A stretch of DNA of 64,000 bases from Phycisphaerales bacterium (lineage in GTDB: Bacteria > Planctomycetota > Phycisphaerae > Tepidisphaerales > Tepidisphaeraceae): positions 1 through 64,000 of the forward strand of contig JADLCB010000029.1 in the NCBI GenBank assembly GCA_020847375.1, given 5' to 3'. Both the position numbers and the translations under genes were made by a program. The notes beneath the pieces are model-generated. The model did not search any database. It saw only the letters and a list, made by a program, of their open reading frames with translations, and had not been told where the DNA came from. Below are positions 34,395-42,834 of the stretch, in pieces; positions within the stretch are counted from its first letter, which is position 1, and each line of letters begins with the position of its first letter.

Positions 34395-36506
34395 TTGACT
34401 CAGACACTTCACCATCTTGCCTGGCATCCGCTTTCAGAGTTGCACAGCAATTTCCAAGCCAATCTGCAGGCGCTGCGTTTGTCCAATCCTGCCCTGGCTG
34501 GCGCACTGGAACATCATCAGCCCACCAGTGAATTGTTCATCTCCACCCACGACAACCGTATTCTTCTGGCCAGACGCAATGATGATGAAGTCACCATCCT
34601 GCCCAACCCGGTTCCCGCCGCTGTTGCCCAGCAACTGAAGGAAAAAATCTTCCCTGCCAACAACTGCACCGCGCCGGTCATGGTTGCTGGTCTGGATCAG
34701 GGCTGGTTGTGGCACGCACTTTTTCAGACGCCGTGCATCAACCCTGCCATCAACGGGCATCGTCCTCCGCTCTACCTGCTGGTTCATGATCTGCAGCAGC
34801 TATGGACGGTTTTGCATTTTCAGCAGTGGCAGGAATTACTGGCTGATCGGCGCTCGCGTGTGTTCGTCGGCACGGATGCTGTCGATCAAGTCCGGCAGGC
34901 ATTGCTGGACAACACTGCCCTGCCGTGGCCGGGTTATTGTCTTACGATTGAACCGGCACTTTGGGCGCCAAACACGAACTTCGATACGCTGCTGGATGAA
35001 ATCACCCAGCAGGCGACGGATCGATTGAATCGCGCCGCCAGCCCGCGACCAGCATCGCCCGATCCGTTGCCCTATCTGCCCACCGACCGACCGTTGCGCG
35101 TTCTGGGAATCACCAGTCGCTACACAACCTTTTTGCAGTATTCCATGCGCGACTGGCTCAGTGCCTTTGACCGGCTGGGCCATACCACGCATCTGCTGAT
35201 CGAAAATGACGACCACGAACTTTTAAGCAACCTCGTCTACGCCGAAACCTGTCATCAGTTCAAACCTGATCTGATCCTGATTATCGATCATTACCGGGCT
35301 GAAGTGCGCGGCCTGCCCGATGATGTACCCTGTGTCATGTGGATTCAGGATAACCTGTCCAACATCTTCAATCCCAAGGCCGGCCAAGCCCAGGGCGAGC
35401 TGGATTTCTGTCTCGGTTTTGGCAAGTATTGCCTGACCAGTCAGCACAACTATCCCGCCGACCGTTTTTGTTGCGCAACGATCGGTGTCAATGATGAACG
35501 CTTTGCGCCCGAACCTGTATCACCGGCGCAGCTCGACGCCCATCGATGCGACCTGAGCTTTGTCAGCCACGCGAGCACGCCAGCCCAGGACCTCCTGCAT
35601 GAGGCTGCCCAGACAGTGCAATCCCGCCAGAGCGTCCGTCTGCTCGATGATGTTTACCAGCAGATGCACGCCCACTATCAGCAAGGCGGCGAAGTGCTGG
35701 GGGAAGCGTGGATCGCGCAACTGATCCAGCAAACCTTGCAGGTGCGTGGTCAACAGATCGATCCCCGGCACATGCCCGGCTTGATGGAGCTATTCTACCA
35801 GCGCATCAATAATGCCTTGTATCGACATCAGACTTTGCACTGGGCTGCGGAACTTGGGGTTGATCTGCATCTCTACGGGCGCGGCTGGGAAAAACATCCC
35901 ACGCTCAAGCGCTTTGCCCGCGGGGTGGCTGACAATAACACCCAGCTCCGCGCCATCTATCAGGCCAGCCGGATCAATCTGCAAGTGACGCCTTTCGGCG
36001 CAGTTCATCAACGTCTGCTTGATGGCCTGCTGGCGGGCGGTTTTTTTCTGATCCGCGCTGACCGGGGTGATCGTGTCGGCCTGCTGCATCAAAAACTATG
36101 GGATTACTGCCGACAACACGGCATCACCAGCGACGCGCAGCTGCAGAAAGTAACTGATCCGTCCATCACCGCGATCATGCAGCAGATCAACTGGCTGGAA
36201 GGTCATCGCAATGGCCCGCGCATCGATCCCCCCTTGTATGAAACATGTCGCCTGCACGCTGAAAGCGAATTTCTGGTCAGTGCCGATAGTTTCTGGCCCC
36301 AATTTGACCGCGTTTCCTTTGATACCCAGACCACCTTGCGCAAGCAGGTGCAGCATTTTCTGGCCAATACCGACCAGCGTCTGGAGCTTTCGGCAGCCAT
36401 GCGCCAACCCGTTGCCCAGCGCTGCACCTACACCGCCATTACCCAGCGATTATTAACTTTTATGCGCCAGAATCTGGCCTCTCGTACAATTCGCCGCTGC
36501 GCCTAG
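34395..36506 (+). CDS. CgeB-like glycosyltransferase family protein, large
   Basis: 703 residues from a TTG start; no ATG occurs before residue 96, and no ribosome-binding site is evident, so the start is uncertain. The central part (about 228-400) resembles the first GT-B domain (LRVLGITSRYTTFLQYSMRDWLSAFDRLGH). The C-terminal part shows the CgeB/Glyco_trans_1_2 pattern VDLHLYGRGWEKHP and INLQVTPFGAVHQRLLDGLLAGGFFLI. The first 200 residues have no recognised domain. Together with the next gene it suggests a locus decorating a surface polymer, possibly with the sugar activated by the preceding enzyme. Confidence 0.72.
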   Translation: MTQTLHHLAWHPLSELHSNFQANLQALRLSNPALAGALEHHQPTSELFISTHDNRILLARRNDDEVTILPNPVPAAVAQQLKEKIFPANNCTAPVMVAGLDQGWLWHALFQTPCINPAINGHRPPLYLLVHDLQQLWTVLHFQQWQELLADRRSRVFVGTDAVDQVRQALLDNTALPWPGYCLTIEPALWAPNTNFDTLLDEITQQATDRLNRAASPRPASPDPLPYLPTDRPLRVLGITSRYTTFLQYSMRDWLSAFDRLGHTTHLLIENDDHELLSNLVYAETCHQFKPDLILIIDHYRAEVRGLPDDVPCVMWIQDNLSNIFNPKAGQAQGELDFCLGFGKYCLTSQHNYPADRFCCATIGVNDERFAPEPVSPAQLDAHRCDLSFVSHASTPAQDLLHEAAQTVQSRQSVRLLDDVYQQMHAHYQQGGEVLGEAWIAQLIQQTLQVRGQQIDPRHMPGLMELFYQRINNALYRHQTLHWAAELGVDLHLYGRGWEKHPTLKRFARGVADNNTQLRAIYQASRINLQVTPFGAVHQRLLDGLLAGGFFLIRADRGDRVGLLHQKLWDYCRQHGITSDAQLQKVTDPSITAIMQQINWLEGHRNGPRIDPPLYETCRLHAESEFLVSADSFWPQFDRVSFDTQTTLRKQVQHFLANTDQRLELSAAMRQPVAQRCTYTAITQRLLTFMRQNLASRTIRRCA

Positions 36507-36526
36507 CAGCCGCTTCGGTGCAATCC

Positions 36527-37660
36527 ATGCGCGTGCTCATCGTCAATACGGATTACCCCCCTTTTCTGCAGCGTCACTATACCGCATCACCAGAACTGAC
36601 CGGCCAACCTTTTTCTCAGCAGATGCAGGCGCGAATGGACAGCGGTTTTGGTGTCGCCGATGCCTACTCCGACGCCTTCAAACGCATCGGCCACCACGCG
36701 ATCGACCTTCATGCCAACAACATCTTCGCCCAGCACGCCTGGGCGCGACAACATGCCCCGCATCTTGTGCGCGATGTCCCCATCCCCCTTCCATCGGCTG
36801 ACAAAATTCCATGGGGTTGTAAAAGTAACACTCCAACAAACTGGCTGGTAGATACGTTCATCGAGCAGGTGCGTCAATTGCAACCCGATGTGTTGATCAA
36901 TCAGGCGATGGACACACTCGCGCCTGATTTGCTCCGCCAGATTCGGCAGCATACCCGCCTTATTGTCGGCCAACATGCTGCGATTCAACTGGATCAGCAA
37001 CTTGATTTGAGTGTTTATGATCTGGGCATTTCCTCCTTCCCGCCAACCGTGGACTATTTTCATCAGCGCAGATTACCCAGCCGCCTCAGTCGTCTGGCCT
37101 TTGATAATCGATTGTCAGCTCGGCTGCCTGACGGACCGCGTGATTTGCCGCTGACGTTCATCGGTTCGTTTTATGATGTTCATCGTTCGCGCACCATCTG
37201 GCTGGAAACAATCGCCCGGCGGTTTGATCTGAAAGTCTGGGGACCACCACCGACTGGCGGTTTTGGTGCTTCGCCGCTGGCTCGGTGCTATCAGGGGCAG
37301 GCGTGGGGGCTGGAGATGTTAACCCTGCTCAAACGTTCGCGCATCACGCTGAATCATCATGGTGATGTTCCGCCACACGCCAACAATTTCCGTCTTTATG
37401 AAGCCACCGGCTGCGGTGCGCTGCTGATTACGGATGACAAGCCCGATCTGCACGAAATGTTTGAATCCGGCCGTCAGGTGATCGCCTATCGCGACAGCGA
37501 TGAATGTCTGGCGCAGATCGAGCACTACCTGACCAATCAGTCTGCTGCCGCAGCCATCGCCACGGCCGGCCAGCAACACACCCTGACCCGACATACTTTC
37601 ATTGATCGCGTGCAGAAGCTGATGGTCGAACTGGAAGCAATGCTCGGCAGCAATCACTAA
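36527..37660 (+). CDS. CgeB-like glycosyltransferase
   Basis: 377 residues from the ATG of MRVLIVNTDYPPFLQ; a GTG three codons earlier is in frame. It has an N-terminal GT-B start and, in the second domain, FDLKVWGPP, ITLNHHGDVPPHANNFRLYEATGCGALLITD and LHEMFESGRQVIAY. This is the pattern of glycosyltransferase family 1-like proteins of the CgeB type. It begins 20 bases after the preceding glycosyltransferase gene, so the two are probably one operon. Donor and acceptor are unknown. Confidence 0.82.
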   Translation: MRVLIVNTDYPPFLQRHYTASPELTGQPFSQQMQARMDSGFGVADAYSDAFKRIGHHAIDLHANNIFAQHAWARQHAPHLVRDVPIPLPSADKIPWGCKSNTPTNWLVDTFIEQVRQLQPDVLINQAMDTLAPDLLRQIRQHTRLIVGQHAAIQLDQQLDLSVYDLGISSFPPTVDYFHQRRLPSRLSRLAFDNRLSARLPDGPRDLPLTFIGSFYDVHRSRTIWLETIARRFDLKVWGPPPTGGFGASPLARCYQGQAWGLEMLTLLKRSRITLNHHGDVPPHANNFRLYEATGCGALLITDDKPDLHEMFESGRQVIAYRDSDECLAQIEHYLTNQSAAAAIATAGQQHTLTRHTFIDRVQKLMVELEAMLGSNH

Positions 37661-37827
37661 GCTGGTGCATCCAAACCAAGGTACAAACGGCACAACCGTA
37701 ATGGATCAACCAGTTTAATCGGTCTTGAGCATCTGACAGGTCGATTATTTTCGATCGAGTTAATTCTTGATTGCCGTAATGAACAAATCGCGCCAAAATT
37801 GATTATCTTTCGCCTGACCGTGTAAAA

Positions 37828-40191
37828 ATGATCGATTTCACGCGCAATTTCGTCAGTACCACACCCGCAAACCACTCAAACCGCCGCGTCTGTGACGTTG
37901 AACCCCTGGAAACACGATGCCTGCTTTCCGGTGTAGGCCCCACAGCCAATCCCGCGCCGATACTTACAGCCAGCGCCGTGCTGTCAGCCAGTAGTAGCGC
38001 CGAGGCATCGCGCCAGGTTTCCATCACCCTCCGCGCTTTTTCCGGCAGCGTGCAGATCGGATCGAATTTTTATGCCGACGTAAGCAGCGATGCTGGCACG
38101 CCCAATGGATTGGTCTATTTCTATCACGATGGTTCACCCATCGGGGCTGGATGGGTTGTCAACGGCCAGGCCTGGATGCACAGCGATCATCTGCCCGCTG
38201 GTACGCACAACATCTATGCTGTCTACGCCGGCGACGCCGACCACGATCGAGCGGCTTCCAACCAGATTGCGCATGTGGTAACGGCAAATCCGGTCAACCT
38301 CGCCAAGGCGGTCATCGGTCGATGGGATTGGCGCGGCAATGGCGCCACCCGGATTGTCGGGCTGTACGCTCCTGGCGCAGCCGTCGTGCCCACCGGAACA
38401 CTTGTGTTCCATAACAGCCCAACTCTTGGGGGCAGTTCATGGAATATCTCAACCAGCCTCGACGCGCGCGGGCAGGCGGATTTTGGTCTGGTCGATCCGC
38501 CTGATGATCTGCAATATCTCTATTACACCTACAGCGGCGATGCCAACTATCCGGCAGAAAGCAGCCTGATCTATCTGCCTGCGCCCTATACGCAAGCCGC
38601 GCCGGCCCCCACCAGCATCGTGCTTGGCGCCCAGAAATCCGCCACCAACATCGGTCAGTCCATCACCCTGACCGCTGCACTCCAGCGGCCTTCCCGCCAC
38701 TCCCTCTCAGCCGTCTACAGCGGTACGGTACAGTTCTGGTCAGACAACAACTATCTCGGTTCGGCAACAGTCGATCCAACCGGCGTGGCGACATTTGTTG
38801 TTGATAACACCCAGTCTGCCAGCCGGCAGATGATCACCACGGAAGATTTGTATGTGGTGCGCGCAGTCTATTCGGGCGATGCAACGCACGCAGGGGCCGA
38901 GGCGAAAATCTGGCATGCGGTGATTCCCTCCGCCCGGTTGACGCGCGTCAACCTTCTGGCTGACAAAACAATCGCCAGCCAGGATGAACCGATCACTTTT
39001 ACCGCCCGGGTTACGGATGTTTTTAATCACTCTGTCGGCGATCAACTCGGCTGGGTTCGCTTGCTGGATGAATGGGGCAAGAATATCGCCCCACCCGTGC
39101 GTGTTAGTCCTGATGGAACAGCCGTTTTCATTCTTCATTCGCTGCCAGCCGACACATACGGCATCAGCGCTTCGTACCAAGGCACGCTCAGCCAAAATGG
39201 TTACACACCGGCTAAATCAATCACCATACCGATCCGCATCACCGCTGCATCGCACGTGGCGCACCCCGACATTCACGCTAAAATCACCAGCATCAGCACC
39301 AGCCGCTTCCCCGCCAAGCTCACCGTCACGCTGAGCAGCTCCTCCGCGGCAATCCCCACCGGCAAGGTTGCCATCTACAGTCAGGCTGATGGAACACTAT
39401 TCCTAGGTTACGCCAATCTCGATGCAACCGGTGCGGCAAGCCTCGATTTTGCTGCGGAGATGAGCAAGTTCTATCAGAAGGCACGCATCGTTTATTTTGG
39501 TGATTCAGCCTACGCGCCAACCGAAAAAACCTTATCCCTCACACCTGCTTACGGATATTTGACAGAACCTATTCCCAGCGGGCTGCCAGCGACGGCTGCG
39601 GTTGTTTTATCAATCGATATTGACGGCGATGCCACGAAAGATCTCGTTTACCGCGATCAACAGACGGGCAGTGTCATTATCCGTTTTATGAAGACCGACG
39701 GAACAACCAAAGGAATCAAAAATCTACCGGCCGTACCGCTGGCAGGCTGGTCGCTGGATACGGGTGGCGATATTGATGGCGATGGTCATGCCGATTTGCT
39801 GTGGCGCAACCTCTCGACCAATCGCGGTTATATCTGGTCGGTCAATACCAGTGGGGATCTGGTCAGCCAAGGGTACATCAATGCCGGTGGGGTCGCAGCC
39901 GGTTGGCGCATGGTGGCAACCGGTGATTTCAATAAAGACAACAAAGCCGACATTGTCTGGAGCAACGATCTGACCGGACAACGCTCGGTCTGGTTGATGA
40001 ACGGGGCCAATGTGCGATCATTTACCATGTTCAATCACGCTCCGCGCGACATCGCCTGGGTCATCGACAGCGTCGAGGATCTGAACAATGACGGCAACCC
40101 GGATCTTCTGTGGCGCAATACTCAAACCGGCGGCACGTTTGGCTGGTTGCTCCGCAGCACGGCCGTCATCGGCACGATTGCCCCGCTGTGA
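37828..40191 (+). CDS. LEPR-XLL-type surface protein with Ig-like and FG-GAP repeats
   Basis: 787 residues. The N-terminus contains VEPLETRCLLSG, a version of the planctomycete LEPR-XLL motif found on exported giant proteins. Next come four or so Ig-like repeats of about 100 residues with the recurring VYAGDADHDRA, YSGDANYPAES and YSGDATHAGAE units (Big_3-type). The C-terminal 180 residues hold FG-GAP/VCBS-type calcium-binding repeats (DIDGDGHADLLWRN, DFNKDNKADIVWSN, DLNNDGNPDLLWRN). It is probably secreted or cell-surface attached and adhesive. There is no classical signal peptide; the LEPR motif region takes its place in this group. Confidence 0.85.
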   Translation: MIDFTRNFVSTTPANHSNRRVCDVEPLETRCLLSGVGPTANPAPILTASAVLSASSSAEASRQVSITLRAFSGSVQIGSNFYADVSSDAGTPNGLVYFYHDGSPIGAGWVVNGQAWMHSDHLPAGTHNIYAVYAGDADHDRAASNQIAHVVTANPVNLAKAVIGRWDWRGNGATRIVGLYAPGAAVVPTGTLVFHNSPTLGGSSWNISTSLDARGQADFGLVDPPDDLQYLYYTYSGDANYPAESSLIYLPAPYTQAAPAPTSIVLGAQKSATNIGQSITLTAALQRPSRHSLSAVYSGTVQFWSDNNYLGSATVDPTGVATFVVDNTQSASRQMITTEDLYVVRAVYSGDATHAGAEAKIWHAVIPSARLTRVNLLADKTIASQDEPITFTARVTDVFNHSVGDQLGWVRLLDEWGKNIAPPVRVSPDGTAVFILHSLPADTYGISASYQGTLSQNGYTPAKSITIPIRITAASHVAHPDIHAKITSISTSRFPAKLTVTLSSSSAAIPTGKVAIYSQADGTLFLGYANLDATGAASLDFAAEMSKFYQKARIVYFGDSAYAPTEKTLSLTPAYGYLTEPIPSGLPATAAVVLSIDIDGDATKDLVYRDQQTGSVIIRFMKTDGTTKGIKNLPAVPLAGWSLDTGGDIDGDGHADLLWRNLSTNRGYIWSVNTSGDLVSQGYINAGGVAAGWRMVATGDFNKDNKADIVWSNDLTGQRSVWLMNGANVRSFTMFNHAPRDIAWVIDSVEDLNNDGNPDLLWRNTQTGGTFGWLLRSTAVIGTIAPL

Positions 40192-40249
40192 AATGATGAA
40201 ACCTCAGATAAATTGGTCAATTTCATTCATTTTTTTGTCCGCCGACAAC

Positions 40250-40278
40250 TTGCAGAGCATCTCGACAACTGATAAGAT
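40250..40278 (+). promoter_or_regulatory. Sigma-70 promoter of rpmB
   Basis: TTGCAG and TAAGAT are separated by 17 bases and lie about 40 bases before the rpmB start codon. Confidence 0.6.
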
Positions 40279-40320
40279 GCTTCGCTTTCCTGAAATTGTG
40301 CTATTACTGAGGTTATTAGG

Positions 40321-40587
40321 ATGCCACGCGTTTGCTACTTTACCGGCAAGAAAACGACATTCGGAAAACAGGTCACCCATCGCGGCAAGGCCAAGTATCT
40401 GGGTGGCGTGGGTACGAAAGTGACGGGGATTACCCGCCGCAAATTCAAGCCGAATATCCAGAAGGTTCGAGCCGTCATTGATGGGCAGATTGTGCGCATC
40501 AAAGTCAGCACCAAGGCGATTCGTGACGGCAAAATCGTCAAGCCTGTCAAGCGCACCTGGAAACCAGAAGTAGTTGCTGCCGAATAA
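40321..40587 (+). CDS. rpmB: Ribosomal protein bL28
   Basis: 88 residues. The sequence begins MPRVCYFTGKKTTFG and contains THRGKAKY, TRRKFKPNIQKV and VKRTWKPEVV, diagnostic of bL28 of the 50S subunit. One Cys remains at the position of the zinc-type pair of other L28 proteins, so the zinc site is lost. It is a single-gene unit with a promoter before and an intrinsic terminator after. Confidence 0.97.
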   Translation: MPRVCYFTGKKTTFGKQVTHRGKAKYLGGVGTKVTGITRRKFKPNIQKVRAVIDGQIVRIKVSTKAIRDGKIVKPVKRTWKPEVVAAE

Positions 40588-40609
40588 GCATTTATTTGAT
40601 ATTCAACTC

Positions 40610-40640
40610 AACCCACGGCCAATGGTCGTGGGTTTTTTTA
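40610..40640 (+). terminator. Intrinsic terminator of rpmB
   Basis: Stem AACCCACG/CGTGGGTT with inner GGCCAATGGT and a run of seven T residues, starting about 23 bases after the rpmB stop codon. Confidence 0.9.
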
Positions 40641-40782
40641 TTGCGCGCTTGAGCTATTACGCGCTTCCACTGTCGTGCCAGCAGGCGATCATCCCTTTTT
40701 TCCCTGTGCAATTGCGCAAAACATCCTTCTTCCCTCGCATTTTCTACCGCTGGCAGCATCAATTGACCGATGTTATAGGACG

Positions 40783-42645
40783 ATGGACGACTGCCAGGAT
40801 TCTCAATTTTTCTCACCCCGGTGGGCACGATTGGTCATTGTAACCATTGTTGCTGCGCTGCTGGCCCTGATCGGGCGCGTCGGTTATTTGCAAACCTACG
40901 GCCGTGAAAAGACCATCCGTCAGGCCGAACGCCAGCAGCACATGACCGAAACGCTGTTTGCCCGGCGTGGCACGATTTATGACGCCACCGGCAATGTACT
41001 GGCCGGGACAGTGCAGACCCAGACCCTGTTCATCGACCCCAAGTTCATGTTCAGCCAGTTCATCGAACAGGGCCTGACCCCCGCGCAAATCCGCGAGCGC
41101 ATCGACAAACTGGCTGGCGTGCTGGAGATGGACAGCACCGAGCTGGAAAATCTGCTGGACGAACGATCGGAAAGCCGGTTCGTGAAAATCCGCGCCAATG
41201 CCAGCCCCGAATACCTCAAGGTCATCCACGATCTGAAAATTGATGGTGTCGGTTTGACACCCATCCATGAGCGTTACTATCCGATGGGGTCGCTGGCGGC
41301 ACATGTGCTGGGCGGTGTTGGTGCTGACGGCCATGGTCTGGAAGGAATCGAGCTGGTGTTGGAAAAAACGCTGGCTGGCAAGGATGGCGAAAAACGAACC
41401 CGCAAGGACGCCCGCCGGCGCGGGATTTATGTCGCAGCCGACGACTACCTGGCGCCGCTGCATGGCCAGCACGTCGTCCTGACCATCGACGCCAATATCC
41501 AGATGATCGCCGAGCAGGAGCTGAACGCCACCTGTCAGAAATATCGCGCCAAGTCCGGGGAATGCGTCGTGATCGACCCGCGCAGTGGTGAGATTCTCGC
41601 GCTGGCTAATTATCCCACCTTCAATCCGCAGTTTCTGGAAGATTCCAAGCCCGAATGGCGATCCAACCGGGCGCTGGTTGCGCCCTTTGAACCGGGTTCA
41701 ACCATCAAGCCATATATCGTTGGCCCGGCGCTGGCATGGAATGTCACCCGGCAGGATGAGGTCTGGCCTCTGCCGCGCGGCGGTTATCGATCATCGCTGC
41801 GTTCCAAGCCCGTCACGGATGTCTACAACTACGGCCCGCTGAGTACCTGGGATGTGCTGGTCAAGTCGAGCAACATGGGCATGACCATGCTGGGAGAGCG
41901 GATGGGTAAACAGCGTCTGTATGACGCCATTGCCGCCTTTGGTTTCGGTCACCGGACCGGCATTGAACTCAAAGGCGAAGATCCGGGCATGCTCATACCC
42001 GCCAGCCGATGGGGTAATGCCGATGTGGTCTCAACCGTGCAGGGTTATCACCTGCTGGTCACCCCGTTGCAACTGGCCCGGGCCATGAGCGTCTATGCCA
42101 ATGGCGGACGACTGGTCAAACCCCACCTGCTCAAAGCCACGCTCAACCCTGAAGGACAGCTCATCAATCGCTATCCCGATCAGCAACTGTCTGACCTGCC
42201 GCAGATTATCGACGCCACCACCGCTGCGGAAGTTCGGCGCATTCTGGCCGATGTGCCCGTCCGCGGCACCGCCCGATCGATCACAACAACGACCTACAAC
42301 CTCTTTGGTAAAACCGGTACCGCCCACATCACCAAAAACGGCAACTACAACGAATCCTCGTACACCAGCAGTTTTGTCGGTGGCGGCCCTTACGAAAACC
42401 CGCGTCTGGTCGTGGCGTTCATCATCCATGAACCGGACAAGTCGCTGGATTATCATGGCGGTAAAGTGTCCGGCCCTCCGGCAGGCAACATTCTGGAGCG
42501 CTCGCTGGCGTATCTGCAGGTGCCGGCTTCGCCGCAGCTCACCCTTCCACCACCCCAGGTCGCCCGAGTCCTGTTCAGTTTTGATCCCAAGGTCTACGCC
42601 CGTCGTCTAAGCAAACTGACCAATCTCGCCTCAGCCGATGATTAA
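40783..42645 (+). CDS. Peptidoglycan transpeptidase, PBP2/FtsI family
   Basis: 620 residues from the ATG preceded by AGGA; an upstream in-frame start would run through the rpmB spacer. One N-terminal membrane helix (about 17-37) is followed by the dimerisation/pedestal domain (RRGTIYDATGNVLAGT). The transpeptidase domain has the SxxK motif in PGSTIKPY (Ser306), the SxN motif SSN (about 362-364) and KTGTAH (about 510). It cross-links peptidoglycan during septation or elongation (class B PBP). No PASTA domain is seen. The presence of this enzyme fits Phycisphaerae, which keep division PBPs. Confidence 0.93.
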   Translation: MDDCQDSQFFSPRWARLVIVTIVAALLALIGRVGYLQTYGREKTIRQAERQQHMTETLFARRGTIYDATGNVLAGTVQTQTLFIDPKFMFSQFIEQGLTPAQIRERIDKLAGVLEMDSTELENLLDERSESRFVKIRANASPEYLKVIHDLKIDGVGLTPIHERYYPMGSLAAHVLGGVGADGHGLEGIELVLEKTLAGKDGEKRTRKDARRRGIYVAADDYLAPLHGQHVVLTIDANIQMIAEQELNATCQKYRAKSGECVVIDPRSGEILALANYPTFNPQFLEDSKPEWRSNRALVAPFEPGSTIKPYIVGPALAWNVTRQDEVWPLPRGGYRSSLRSKPVTDVYNYGPLSTWDVLVKSSNMGMTMLGERMGKQRLYDAIAAFGFGHRTGIELKGEDPGMLIPASRWGNADVVSTVQGYHLLVTPLQLARAMSVYANGGRLVKPHLLKATLNPEGQLINRYPDQQLSDLPQIIDATTAAEVRRILADVPVRGTARSITTTTYNLFGKTGTAHITKNGNYNESSYTSSFVGGGPYENPRLVVAFIIHEPDKSLDYHGGKVSGPPAGNILERSLAYLQVPASPQLTLPPPQVARVLFSFDPKVYARRLSKLTNLASADD

Positions 42646-42834
42646 ATCCGCGGCCATGGGAAAATGCTCCGACCGGCCACTCCTGCTATTGCCCAACACC
42701 AGCCAGTAAAGATAATCACCTGCTGCTGCACCCCCGTATAATTGATTGACGGCGTTGTAATAAATTGACGCTTTTCGTCATCGTCAAACTCTTGTCCGAT
42801 GAAGCGGATAAGGTGCTGCTCAGGAATAACTTTG

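Noticed and set aside
42646-42834. Glycine riboswitch upstream of gcvP
   Set aside because: The region was read for the paired aptamer core and none of its conserved blocks was found.
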